A DNA stretch of 64,000 bases from Nocardioides palaemonis (GCF_018275325.1 NZ_JAGVQR010000001.1:1984001-2048000), one strand, 5' to 3'; counted from the first letter of the stretch, positions 26,826 to 35,405 are shown. Translations and numbers: made by a program. The notes: a model not told the origin generated them from the letters alone.

Positions 26826-28292
26826 ATGAGCATCGAGACCGCCAGCGCCCCCGGCCAGGCACTCGACACCGGCCAGCCCTACCCCTACCAGCGGGTCGAG
26901 CTGGTCGAGCCCGACTGGACCCGGTTCCCGGGCTGGGCCGACGTGACCGCCGCCGACTGGGCCTCGGTCCAGTGGCAGCGCGCCCACTGCATCAAGAACG
27001 TCAAGCAGCTGCGCGAGCTGATGGGCGACCTGCTCGACGAGCGGTTCTACGCCGACCTCGAGCGTGACCAGGCCGAGCGCGCCACGATGTCGATGCTCGT
27101 GCCGCCGCAGATGATGAACACGATGGTGCCGGCCGTGACGCCCGCCGGCGCCGGCTCGCTCACCGAGGCGTTCTACGCCGACCCGGTGCGCCACTACATG
27201 ATCCCCGTCTTCAGCGACCGCCGCACCGACTGGCCCTCGCACCCGCACGCGGCGCGCGACTCGCTCCACGAGCACGACATGTGGGCGACCGAGGGGCTCA
27301 CCCACCGCTACCCGACCAAGGTGCTCGCCGAGCTGCTGCCGACCTGCCCGCAGTACTGCGGCCACTGCACCCGCATGGACCTCGTCGGCAACTCCACGGT
27401 CGTCATCGACAAGCTCAAGTTCGCCGGCAAGCCCAACGACCGCCTCGGCGACATGCTCGACTACCTGCGCCGCACGCCGTCGGTGCGCGACGTCGTGGTG
27501 TCCGGCGGCGACGTGGCCAACATGCCGTGGCCCCGCCTCGAGGCGTTCCTCATGTCGGTGATGGAGGTCGAGAACATCCGCGACATCCGCCTCGCCACCA
27601 AGGCCCTCATCGGCCTCCCCCAGCACTGGCTGCAGCCCGACGTCGTCGAGGGCGTCGGCCGGGTCGCCGCGGTCGCCCGCTCGCGCGGCGTCTCGCTGGC
27701 GATGCACACCCACGCCAACCACGCGAACTCCGTGACCCCGGTGGTCGCCGAGGCAGCGCGGGCGATGCTCGACGCCGGCCTGCGCGACGTGCGCAACCAG
27801 GGCGTGCTGCTCAACGGCGTCAACGCCGACCCGCACGCGCTGCTCGACCTGTGCTTCCGCCTGCTCGACGGCGCGCAGATCATGCCCTACTACTTCTACA
27901 TGTGCGACATGATCCCGTTCTCGGAGCACTGGCGGGTCTCGCTGGCCGACGCCCAGCGCCTCCAGCACCACATCATGGGCTACCTCCCGGGCTTCGCGAC
28001 GCCGCGCATCGTGTGCGACGTGCCGTTCGTCGGCAAGCGCTGGGTGCACCAGAACGCCGACTACGACACCGAGCACGGCATCTCCTACTGGACGAAGAAC
28101 TACCGCACGTCCATCGAGGCAGACGACGCCGAGGCCCTGTCGCGCTTCTACGAGTACTACGACCCGATCCACACGCTGCCCGAGTCGGGCCAGCAGTGGT
28201 GGGAGCAGCACGGTCGCCTCGACGAGGCCTCCCTCAAGGCCGCCGAGATGGCCGAGGCCTCGCGCCGCACCGCCGCGCTCCAGGCGTACTGA
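26826..28292 (+). CDS. kamA: KamA-family radical SAM lysine 2,3-aminomutase
   Basis: 488 residues. Converts L-lysine to beta-lysine using SAM, a [4Fe-4S] cluster and PLP. The cluster motif CxxxCxxC is CPQYCGHC (Cys174, Cys178, Cys181); VVVSGGDVANMP follows. Lys404 in FVGKRWV lies where clostridial KamA has its PLP lysine, but the usual Gly-rich GGGGK before it is replaced by PFVGK. The protein is ~70 residues longer than clostridial KamA. AAGGAG sits 6 bases before the ATG. Divergent placement to kdd-kamD-kamE-kal strongly supports a lysine role, though substrate specificity may differ. Confidence 0.87.
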   Translation: MSIETASAPGQALDTGQPYPYQRVELVEPDWTRFPGWADVTAADWASVQWQRAHCIKNVKQLRELMGDLLDERFYADLERDQAERATMSMLVPPQMMNTMVPAVTPAGAGSLTEAFYADPVRHYMIPVFSDRRTDWPSHPHAARDSLHEHDMWATEGLTHRYPTKVLAELLPTCPQYCGHCTRMDLVGNSTVVIDKLKFAGKPNDRLGDMLDYLRRTPSVRDVVVSGGDVANMPWPRLEAFLMSVMEVENIRDIRLATKALIGLPQHWLQPDVVEGVGRVAAVARSRGVSLAMHTHANHANSVTPVVAEAARAMLDAGLRDVRNQGVLLNGVNADPHALLDLCFRLLDGAQIMPYYFYMCDMIPFSEHWRVSLADAQRLQHHIMGYLPGFATPRIVCDVPFVGKRWVHQNADYDTEHGISYWTKNYRTSIEADDAEALSRFYEYYDPIHTLPESGQQWWEQHGRLDEASLKAAEMAEASRRTAALQAY

Positions 28293-28316
28293 GGGTTTCC
28301 GGGGTCTCCCGGGCCT

Positions 28317-28400
28317 CCTTTCAGCGATCCCCGGTCAGCCGGGGATCGCTGAACTTGTCAGGCCGTGCAACCCCTGACAAGTTCAGCGAAAGCCTGACCG
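28317..28400. repeat. 84-bp double-hairpin element, left copy (order A-B)
   Basis: Hairpin A: 15-base perfect arms (TTCAGCGATCCCCGG, 28320-28334, and its complement 28339-28353) around loop TCAG. Hairpin B: 17-base perfect arms (28346-28362 and 28373-28389) around a 10-base loop. The two share the bases TCGCTGAA, so they cannot form at the same time. It can also serve as a terminator of kamA. A second copy lies on the other side of the next gene. Confidence 0.85.
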
Positions 28401-28525
28401 AAGTCTCGAGACGTCCGCTCACCGTACGGGCCGCTCGGTGTCCACAGGCGCCCTTCGGACGGCACCGTCCACAGCCCGCGGCGATCTCGGTCGCGAGCAC
28501 TCGGTCCACGCGCCACCGTGTGCCC

Positions 28526-29473
28526 ATGGACGCACACCTGAGAGCCCTCGTCGCCGAGCACGGAGTCTTCCTCCGGAAGGAGGCGCTGGCCGCCGGCTAC
28601 CACGACCACGCCATCGTCGCCCTCGTCCGCAGCGGCGCCTGGGTACGCGTGCGTCGTGGCGCGTACGTCTTCGGGGACGGCTGGGCGTCACTCACGGCCA
28701 ACCAGAGGTACGCCGTGCTGTGCCGCGCCGCGGTCCGGCAGGCCAACACCGAGGTGGTGCTCAGCCACACGAGCTCGGCCGGCGAGTACGACGCCCCGCT
28801 GTGGGAGTGCGACCTGTCGCTGGTCCACCTGACCCGTCCCGACCGGCGAGCCGGGCGCGCCGAGGCGGGCATCCGTCAGCACCGCGGTCTGCTGATGGAG
28901 GGCGACGTGGTCGAGCGCAACGGGCTGAAGGTGATGAGTGCCGAGCGCACCGCGCTCGAGCTCACGCTGGTCCTCGACGTCGAGCACGCGATGGTCGAGA
29001 TCGACCACCTGCTCCACCAGGGCTTCACGACGGTGGCGGACCTCCGCACGCGCTACGAGTCGATGACGCACTGGCCGGACAGCCTCACCACCGACCTCGT
29101 GCTCCGTCTCGTCGACGCGCGCTCGGAGTCGGTCGGCGAGACGCGCGCCCGCCATCTGTGCTGGGCGCAGCACCTGCCCGCGCCGATCCCGAACTACCCC
29201 ATCCTCGACGAGCGCGGCGTCGAGATCGCTCGCGTTGACCTCGCCTGGCCGACGCTCGGGGTGTTCCTCGAGTTCGACGGCAAGGAGAAGTACCTGAGGC
29301 ACCGCCGCGAGGGTGAGTCGGTCGTCGACTGCGTGCTGCGCGAGAAGCAGCGCGAGTCGCGCATCTGCGAGCTGACCGGCTGGCGCTGCGTACGCATCAC
29401 CTGGGCCGACCTCTACCGCGCCGACGAGGTCGCGGGGCGGGTACGGGCGCTGTTCCGCGCCACTGCCGCCTGA
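28526..29473 (+). CDS. AbiEi-like winged-helix protein with PD-(D/E)XK (DUF559-like) nuclease domain
   Basis: 315 residues. Residues ~1-55 are the AbiEi-type winged helix (LRALVAEHGVFLRKEALAAG ... VRVRRGAYV), used for DNA binding by type IV antitoxins. The middle resembles the AbiEi C-terminal region. Residues ~235-312 look like a Vsr/DUF559-type nuclease: RVDLAWP, LEFDGKEKY and CELTGWRCVRITWADL, giving the D...ExxGK pattern. No AbiEii toxin gene is adjacent, so it is an orphan. It is bracketed by two 84-bp double-hairpin elements, which suggests a mobile or repeat-associated unit. No clear ribosome site precedes the ATG. Confidence 0.75.
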   Translation: MDAHLRALVAEHGVFLRKEALAAGYHDHAIVALVRSGAWVRVRRGAYVFGDGWASLTANQRYAVLCRAAVRQANTEVVLSHTSSAGEYDAPLWECDLSLVHLTRPDRRAGRAEAGIRQHRGLLMEGDVVERNGLKVMSAERTALELTLVLDVEHAMVEIDHLLHQGFTTVADLRTRYESMTHWPDSLTTDLVLRLVDARSESVGETRARHLCWAQHLPAPIPNYPILDERGVEIARVDLAWPTLGVFLEFDGKEKYLRHRREGESVVDCVLREKQRESRICELTGWRCVRITWADLYRADEVAGRVRALFRATAA

Positions 29474-29474
29474 T

Positions 29475-29558
29475 CGGTCAGGCTCTCGCTGAACGTGTCA
29501 GGCCGTGCATGCCCTGACAAGTTCAGCGATCCCCGGTCAGCCGGGGATCGCTGAAAGG
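29475..29558. repeat. 84-bp double-hairpin element, right copy (order B-A)
   Basis: Same parts as the copy at 28317-28400 but in reverse order: hairpin B (29486-29502 / 29513-29529, one mismatch) then hairpin A (29522-29536 / 29541-29555, identical to the left one including the TCAG loop). Taken as a whole it matches the reverse complement of the left copy at about 73 of 84 bases. It starts 2 bases after the AbiEi-like stop codon and separates that gene from the convergent pseudogene. Confidence 0.85.
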
Positions 29559-29576
29559 GCCCCGGCCTCCCCCGGA

Positions 29577-30216
29577 TCAGAGGCGGGGCTCGAGGACGGC
29601 GGCACCGGGGCCGGCGAGCTCGTCAGCGGTGACGGGGCGGTGGTAGACCAGGCGCAGGGCCGCCTCGACGGAGAGGGTCACGTCGGGGCCGGAGCCCCAC
29701 GACCAGTCGGCGTCGGGGACGACCAGCCGCACGCCGGACACGCGACGCCGGGCGCTGCCGCCGATCACGCCGGCGAGCGGGCCGGGGGTGGCGAGGGCGA
29801 ACCCCGCCACCGAGGCGAGCGCGTCGGGCGGGACGTCGTGGGCGAGGCCGAGCGGGCGTCGTACGTCGATCGCGTGGACCACCGCGTCGGCGAGCGCGGC
29901 GACGGGCGGCATCCCGAACGGCCGTGCGGCCGTCGCGCCGTTGTCGCGGAGCTGGTCGAGGATCGCCTCCGTCCCGCGGGTCGACCAGTCGACCGCCGTG
30001 CCGGCGATCATCCGGTTCACCGAGAAGCGGTGGCGGGCCATCGCGGACAGGGCGCCGGACGGACCGAGGACCGGCATCCACGCGAGGTGGGCCGCGACGT
30101 CGACCGCGCCATCCCGCGCAGAGCGAGGGGGCGTCCCACTGCGCATCCGTGAGCCCGGCCAGCGTGTCGACGAGCGCGAGCCGCTCCGCCCGCGTGAGTG
30201 CGTGCAGGTCGGCCAT
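29577..30216 (-). pseudogene. Maleylpyruvate isomerase-like (mycothiol-dependent, TIGR03083/DinB-type) gene, frameshifted
   Basis: The N-terminal part from ATG 30216 reads MADLHALTRAERLALVDTLAGL ... APSLCAGW and then leaves frame; the rest (DVAAHLAWMPVLGPSGALSAMARHRF ... AAVLEPRL) continues in another frame to 29577. Intact relatives read SLCAGWxVxDVAAHLA without a break, so one base is missing (or two added) near 30105-30115. The family comprises DinB-fold, metal- and mycothiol-dependent enzymes. It is either a true pseudogene or a sequencing error. Confidence 0.75.
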
Positions 30217-30224
30217 GGCGACTC

Positions 30225-30677
30225 CTAGTCCAGCGGGCGGTTCTCGTAGGGCGTGGAGAGCACGATCGTGGTGCGCGTCGACACGCTCGCGGCCCCGCGG
30301 ATCCGGGCCAGCAGGTCCTCGAGGTCGCGGGGGGTCGCCACCCGGATCTTCAGGATGTAGGACTCCTCCCCCGCCACCGACCAGCACGACTCGATCTCCT
30401 GGATGCCGACCAGCCGGTCCGGGTAGTCGTCGGGCTGCGAGGGGTCGATCGGGGTGATCGAGATGAACGCCGTGAGCGGCCGGCCGAGCTGGTCGTGGTC
30501 GACGGTCGCGCCGTAGCCCTTGATCAGGCCGCGCTGCTCGAGCCGCTTGACCCGCTGGTGGACCGCGGACGTCGAGAGGTCGGTGGCCTTGCCGAGGTCG
30601 GTGAACGACATCCGCCCGTCGGTCGCCAGCAGGGCGAGGATCTGCCGGTCCTTGGACTCGACCTCCGATGTGCTCAC
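30225..30677 (-). CDS. Lrp/AsnC family transcriptional regulator
   Basis: 150 residues. N-terminal helix-turn-helix (RQILALLATDGRMSFTDLGKATDLSTSAVHQRVKRLEQRGLI) and C-terminal RAM/AsnC ligand domain (ISITPIDPSQPDD ... YILKIRVATPRDLEDLLARI). These sense amino acids. GTG at 30677 is preferred to the in-frame GTG at 30683 because the -10 box TAGGGT ends at 30684, 6 bases before it. It is 3.5 kb from the lysine cluster; a regulatory link is only a guess. Confidence 0.9.
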   Translation of the reverse strand: MSTSEVESKDRQILALLATDGRMSFTDLGKATDLSTSAVHQRVKRLEQRGLIKGYGATVDHDQLGRPLTAFISITPIDPSQPDDYPDRLVGIQEIESCWSVAGEESYILKIRVATPRDLEDLLARIRGAASVSTRTTIVLSTPYENRPLD

Positions 30678-30683
30678 AGCCAC

Positions 30684-30689
30684 ACCCTA
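30684..30689 (-). promoter_or_regulatory. -10 box TAGGGT of the Lrp gene
   Basis: Ends 6 bases before GTG 30677 on the minus strand; this decides the start and predicts a leaderless mRNA. Confidence 0.5.
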
Positions 30690-31616
30690 GTGCGATCCGG
30701 AGAGGGCCTCCACGAGGCGCACGGCAGACGAGCCGAGGCCCCAGCGCTCGTCGAGCGCGAGCAGCGCGTCGTGGTCGGCCGGCGTACGTGGGCGGGTGAG
30801 GTCGGGCGACCCGAGGTCGAGGTCGCGGCGCACGGCGACCACCTCCGGCGCGACGTCGAGGTAGTCGACGGCTGCCTTGATCTTGCCGCGCGGTCCCGGG
30901 CCCATGTCGGAGTCGGGGTCGGCGGCCGCGGCGACGATCGCGTCGACGTCGCCGAAGCGGTTGATCAGCGTCGCCGCCGTCTTGTCACCCACACCTGCCA
31001 CGCCCGGCAGGCCGTCGGAGGTGTCGCCGCGCAGCGTGGCCAGGTCGGCGTAGTGGGCGGCGTCCACGCCGTACTTCGCCCGCACCCACGCGTTGTCGAC
31101 GCGCTCGTGCTTGCTGACGCCGCGCGCGACGTAGAGCACCCGGACGCCCGCCTCGTCGTCGACGAGCTGGAACAGGTCGCGGTCGCCCGTGACGATGTCG
31201 ACCGGCATCCCGGCGTCGGTGGCGAGGGTCCCGATGACGTCGTCGGCCTCCATCTCGGCGTGGCCGACGACGGGGATGCCGTAGGCGGCCAGCACGTCGA
31301 GGATGACCGGCACCTGCGCCTGCAGCGGGTCGGGCACCTCCTCGACGTCCGGGCGGGGGCCCGGGACCTCCCGGACCACGCGGTGCGCCTTGTAGGACGG
31401 GATCAGGTCGACGCGCCACTGCGGGCGCCAGTCCTCGTCCCAGCAGCAGGCGAGGTGGGTCGGGTCGTACTCCCCCACCAGCCGGCTGATGAAGTCCATC
31501 AGCCCGCGCACGGCGTTGACCGGGGTGCCGTCGGGCGCCTTCACCGAGTCGGGCACGCCGAAGAACGCGCGGAAGTAGAGGGACGCGGTGTCGAGCAGCA
31601 GCAGGCGGTCGGTCAC
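30687..31616 (-). CDS. 5'-3' exonuclease (Pol I N-terminal-like)
   Basis: 309 residues. FEN-type nuclease matching the N-terminal domain of DNA polymerase I but free-standing, like M. tuberculosis Rv2090 in the same neighbourhood. Acidic metal ligands appear in LLLLDTASLYFRAFFG, CCWDEDWRP, HAEMEADDVIGTLA, DIVTGDRDLFQLV and LRGDTSDGLPGVAGVGDKTAA (helix-hairpin-helix). The GTG at 31616 puts VTDRLLLLDTAS at the start; upstream in-frame codons add only 8 residues. Confidence 0.9.
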   Translation of the reverse strand: MTDRLLLLDTASLYFRAFFGVPDSVKAPDGTPVNAVRGLMDFISRLVGEYDPTHLACCWDEDWRPQWRVDLIPSYKAHRVVREVPGPRPDVEEVPDPLQAQVPVILDVLAAYGIPVVGHAEMEADDVIGTLATDAGMPVDIVTGDRDLFQLVDDEAGVRVLYVARGVSKHERVDNAWVRAKYGVDAAHYADLATLRGDTSDGLPGVAGVGDKTAATLINRFGDVDAIVAAAADPDSDMGPGPRGKIKAAVDYLDVAPEVVAVRRDLDLGSPDLTRPRTPADHDALLALDERWGLGSSAVRLVEALSGSH

Positions 31617-31658
31617 GCGGGTGAGCCTGCCACAGCCCACCCACGGCTCACCGACGGC

Positions 31659-34472
31659 TCACTCGGCCAGCACGCTGTAGGCGATCACGCCGCGCTTGAG
31701 CGCCTTCGCCGTGGCCCGGGCCGTGTTCCGCAGCGGCGCCTCGCCGGCCGCGTCGGCCACCTGGCCGCACAGGTCGAGCAGCTGCTTCATCCAGCGGACG
31801 AAGTCGCCGGCCGACAGGCCGGTCGCCATCAGCACGTCGTCGAGGTCGTCGCCCTCGGCCCAGCGCCACGCCGCCCACGCGAAGCCCACGTCGGGCTCAC
31901 GCAGGAAGTCGAGCTTGTGGTCGCGCTCGAGGGCGTCCAGCTGGCCCCACAGCCGGACCAGCTCGCCGAGCACGGGACGCACCTGGCCGCCCGGCAGCTT
32001 CGGCGAGGACGCGTCGTCGGCGCGCCGCGCCTCGAACACCAGGGCGGACAGGACGGCCGCGAGCTCGGACGGTGCGAGGTCGTCGAGGAGCCCGGCCCGG
32101 ATCGCCTCGGCCGCCACGAGATCCATGTCGGTGTAGATGCGTCGCAGGTGGACGCCCTTCTCGGTGACCGTGTCGCCCTCGAGGTAGTCGAGCGCGGTCA
32201 GCACGTCGCACACGCGGTCGAAGGTCCTCGCGACGGTGTTGGTGCGGTTCTCCACGCGGCGCTTGAGCGTCTCGGTGTCGCGCTCGAGCTTGAAGTAGCG
32301 CTCGGCCCAGCGGGCGTGGTCCTCGCGCTCGGGGCACTGGTGGCACGGGTGCGCCTTGAGGTCCGCCCGCAGCCGGCCGATCTCGCGGTCGGTGGGGGTG
32401 TCGCTGAAGGAGTCACGCTGCTTCTCGCGGCGCGGGCCGGGCGCGTCGAACGAGTCGGCCCGGGCACGCAGTGCGTTGGCGAGCTCGCGCCGCTGACCGG
32501 GGTTGCGCCCGTTGAACGACTTGGGGATCCGCAGCCGGCCGATCGACTCGACCGGCACCGGGAAGTCCATCATCGCCAGCCGCCGGGCCTGGCGGTCGGC
32601 CGTGACGACGTAGGGGCGCGGCTCGTCGCCTGACGCGCCCGGGTCGATGACGACCGCCAGCCCGCTGAACTTGCCGGCAGGGACCCGGATCACGTCGCCG
32701 GGGCGCAGCCGGCCGAGCGACGCGGCGGCCTCGCCACGGCGGTCCTGGCGCCGCTCGCGGGCGGCGCCCTTCTCGAGGTCGGAGATCTTCCGGCGCATCG
32801 CGGCGTACTCCATGAAGTCGCCGACGTGGCAGGTGGCGGCCTCGCGGTAGCCGTCGAGCGCCTCCTCGGCCTTGTGGACCTGACGCGCGAGGCCGACGAC
32901 GGCCTTGTCGGCCTGGAACTGCGCGAACGACTGCTCGAGCAGCTCGCGCGAGCGCGCCCGTCCGAACTGGTGCACGAGGTTGACCGCCATGTTGTAGGAC
33001 GGCCGGAACGACGAGCGGAGCGGGTAGGTCCGGGTCGACGCGAGGCCGGCGACCTCGCGGGGGTTCATGCCGGGCTGGTAGAGCACGACGCCGTGGCCCT
33101 CGATGTCGAGGCCGCGACGCCCCGCGCGCCCGGTCAGCTGGGTGTACTCCCCCGGGGTGAGGTCGGCGTGCGTCTCGCCGTTCCACTTCGACAGCTTCTC
33201 GATCACCACGGTGCGCGCGGGCATGTTGATGCCGAGGGCGAGGGTCTCGGTGGCGAAGACGACCTTGACCAGACCGTCCTGGAACAGCTCCTCGACCACC
33301 TGCTTGAACGCCGGCAGCAGCCCTGCGTGGTGGGCGGCGATGCCGCGGGTCAGCCCGTCGAGGAACTCGTGGTAGCCGAGGACGTGCAGGTCCTCCTCCG
33401 GCAGGGTGCGCGACGCCTCCTCCACCCGCGCGAAGATCTCGTCGCGCTCCGCGGCGGTGGTGAGGCGGGTGTTGGCCTGCACCAGCTGGGTCACGGCCGC
33501 GTCGCAGCCGGCCCGGCTGAAGATGAACACGATGGCCGGCAGCAGCCCCTCGCGGTCGAGCCGCTCGACGACGTCGACGCGGGTCGGGATCCAGACCCGC
33601 CGGCCGTTGCCGACCGCGCGGGGGTTCTTCGACGAGCCCGGCTTGCCCTTGCGTGGGGAGCGGCGGTCGCGCATCAGCCGCGAGCTGGCCCAGTCGTCGC
33701 GGGCGATCCGGGTGAGCTCGTCGTTGACCGGCGCGCCCTCCTTCACGAACCCGGCGCTGGCGTCGACGTCGGAGGAGGCGAACAGGTCGAGCAGGCGCCG
33801 GCCGACCATCACGTGCTGGAACAGCGGCACCGGCCGCTTCTCCTCCAGGATGGTGGTGGTCTCGCCGCGCACGGTGGCCAGCCACTCGCCGAACTCCTCG
33901 GCGTTGGACACGGTGGCCGACAGCGACACGAGGGTCACCGACTCCGGGAGGTGGATGATGACCTCCTCCCAGACCGCGCCGCGCATCCGGTCGGCGAGGT
34001 AGTGCACCTCGTCCATCACGACGTAGCCGAGGCCGAGCAGCGTGCGGGAGCCGGCGTAGAGCATGTTGCGCAGCACCTCGGTGGTCATCACGACCACCGG
34101 CGCCTCGCTGTTGACGACGTTGTCGCCGGTCAGCAGGCCGACGTTCTCGGAGCCGTAGCGCTTGACCAGGTCGTGGTACTTCTGGTTCGACAGCGCCTTG
34201 ATCGGGGTCGTGTAGAACGCCTTGCGTCCGGTCTGGAGCGCGAGGTGGATGGCGAACTCGCCGACGATCGTCTTGCCGGAGCCGGTCGGCGCGGCGACCA
34301 GCACGCCGCGCCCGTCCTCGATCTCCTGGCAGGCCCGCACCTGGAAGTCGTCCAGCGCGAAGCCGTAGAGCCCGGCGAAGTCCTTGAGCATCGGGTACGG
34401 CTTGTCGCGGCGGAAGGCGGCGTAGCGCTCGGCGGGGCTGAGCTGCTCGTCGTCCGGGGTGCCGGTGCTCAT
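31659..34472 (-). CDS. helY: Ski2/Mtr4-type DEAD/DEAH-box RNA helicase (HelY-like)
   Basis: 937 residues. Superfamily 2 helicase with Walker A APTGSGKT, DEVH box VVMDEVHYLAD, SAT motif and QLTGRAGRRGLD (motif VI); the C-terminal ~180 residues form the DSHCT domain of Ski2/Mtr4 proteins. Corresponds to mycobacterial HelY (Rv2092c), likely RNA processing or decay. The ATG overlaps the stop of the lipid kinase gene (ATGA). A Lys/Arg-rich insertion between the RecA lobes (SPRKGKPGSSKNPRAVGNGRR) is common in this family. Confidence 0.92.
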   Translation of the reverse strand: MSTGTPDDEQLSPAERYAAFRRDKPYPMLKDFAGLYGFALDDFQVRACQEIEDGRGVLVAAPTGSGKTIVGEFAIHLALQTGRKAFYTTPIKALSNQKYHDLVKRYGSENVGLLTGDNVVNSEAPVVVMTTEVLRNMLYAGSRTLLGLGYVVMDEVHYLADRMRGAVWEEVIIHLPESVTLVSLSATVSNAEEFGEWLATVRGETTTILEEKRPVPLFQHVMVGRRLLDLFASSDVDASAGFVKEGAPVNDELTRIARDDWASSRLMRDRRSPRKGKPGSSKNPRAVGNGRRVWIPTRVDVVERLDREGLLPAIVFIFSRAGCDAAVTQLVQANTRLTTAAERDEIFARVEEASRTLPEEDLHVLGYHEFLDGLTRGIAAHHAGLLPAFKQVVEELFQDGLVKVVFATETLALGINMPARTVVIEKLSKWNGETHADLTPGEYTQLTGRAGRRGLDIEGHGVVLYQPGMNPREVAGLASTRTYPLRSSFRPSYNMAVNLVHQFGRARSRELLEQSFAQFQADKAVVGLARQVHKAEEALDGYREAATCHVGDFMEYAAMRRKISDLEKGAARERRQDRRGEAAASLGRLRPGDVIRVPAGKFSGLAVVIDPGASGDEPRPYVVTADRQARRLAMMDFPVPVESIGRLRIPKSFNGRNPGQRRELANALRARADSFDAPGPRREKQRDSFSDTPTDREIGRLRADLKAHPCHQCPEREDHARWAERYFKLERDTETLKRRVENRTNTVARTFDRVCDVLTALDYLEGDTVTEKGVHLRRIYTDMDLVAAEAIRAGLLDDLAPSELAAVLSALVFEARRADDASSPKLPGGQVRPVLGELVRLWGQLDALERDHKLDFLREPDVGFAWAAWRWAEGDDLDDVLMATGLSAGDFVRWMKQLLDLCGQVADAAGEAPLRNTARATAKALKRGVIAYSVLAE

Positions 34473-35383
34473 GCGATCACCTCCAGCGCGCCGGGCACGC
34501 ACTCGACGGTCAGCGGCAGCGGCCCGAAGCGCTCGCCGTCGGCGTAGGACACGATCCCGGGCGCGGCGACGGTCACGCGCTTCACGCGGTGGTGCACGTA
34601 CTCCTCCACGCCGTCGATGCGGCCGGTGAACAGGCGCGGGTAGGACCGCACCAGCTTGGTCTTGGACATCCGGGTGATCACCACGACGTCGAGCATGCCG
34701 TCGTCGAGCAAGGCGCCCTCGGTGATCCGCAGCCCGCCGCCGAACGACGGACCGTTGCCGACCGCCACCAGCATCGCCTCGTGCTCGACGCTCTCGGGCC
34801 CGGACCCGCGGTCGAGCTCGAGGACGTACGGGATCGGGCGGAACGTGCGCAGCTCCGCGAGGGTGGCGAGGTTGTAGCGCATCTGCCCGCGCGGCCAGGT
34901 CATGGCGTTGGCGCGCTCGTTGACGATGGCGTCGAACCCGGCCGCGAGCACAGTCACGAACCAGCGGTCCCCGCTGCGGGCCAGGTCGATCGTGCGGCGG
35001 CGGGAGGCCACCACCCGGTCTGCTGCGGCGACCGGGTCGGTGCGCGGGAGGTCGAGGTAGCGGGCGACGTCGTTGCCGGTGCCGGCGGGGATCAGCCCCA
35101 GCGGGACCCCGGTCCCGGCCACGGCCTGCACGCCCAGGTGCACGAGGCCGTCGCCTCCGCACACCACGAGCGCCTCGACGCCGTCGGCGACGCAGCCGCG
35201 GGCGAGGTCGGCCGCCTCGTCGGCGTCGCGGCCCGCGAGGTTGCGCACGACGAATCCGCTCTCGCGCAGCCGGGCGAGCGCCGCGTCGCGGTGACGGGCA
35301 CCGCGACCCTTGCCGGCGGTGGGGTTGGTCAGCAGCGCGATCTCGCGCCCGCGCACGGGTCCGGGCGCTGTCGGGTCGTGCAT
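34469..35383 (-). CDS. Diacylglycerol kinase-family lipid kinase (DagK/YegS-like)
   Basis: 304 residues. LLTNPTAGKGRG and VCGGDGLVHLGVQAVAGTGVPLGLIPAGTGNDVAR are the phosphate-binding and GGDG catalytic motifs; the C-terminal beta-sandwich runs to PLTVECVPGALEV. Phosphorylates diacylglycerol or a related lipid, probably for phosphatidylinositol-type lipid recycling. A TAGGGT -10 box stands 7 bases before the ATG. Co-transcribed with helY. Confidence 0.9.
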   Translation of the reverse strand: MHDPTAPGPVRGREIALLTNPTAGKGRGARHRDAALARLRESGFVVRNLAGRDADEAADLARGCVADGVEALVVCGGDGLVHLGVQAVAGTGVPLGLIPAGTGNDVARYLDLPRTDPVAAADRVVASRRRTIDLARSGDRWFVTVLAAGFDAIVNERANAMTWPRGQMRYNLATLAELRTFRPIPYVLELDRGSGPESVEHEAMLVAVGNGPSFGGGLRITEGALLDDGMLDVVVITRMSKTKLVRSYPRLFTGRIDGVEEYVHHRVKRVTVAAPGIVSYADGERFGPLPLTVECVPGALEVIA

Positions 35384-35390
35384 GAGCGCG

Positions 35391-35396
35391 ACCCTA
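35391..35396 (-). promoter_or_regulatory. -10 box TAGGGT of the lipid kinase-helY unit
   Basis: Minus-strand TAGGGT ends 7 bases before ATG 35383; predicted leaderless promoter. Confidence 0.5.
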
Positions 35397-35405
35397 TCCC
35401 CGGTG

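Noticed and set aside
28526..29473. Complete AbiE toxin-antitoxin pair
   Set aside because: No AbiEii-type nucleotidyltransferase gene lies on either side; the neighbours are kamA and a broken isomerase-family gene.
29577..30216. Programmed frameshift rather than a broken gene
   Set aside because: No slippery run or downstream structure is visible at the break, and the family is normally encoded in one frame.
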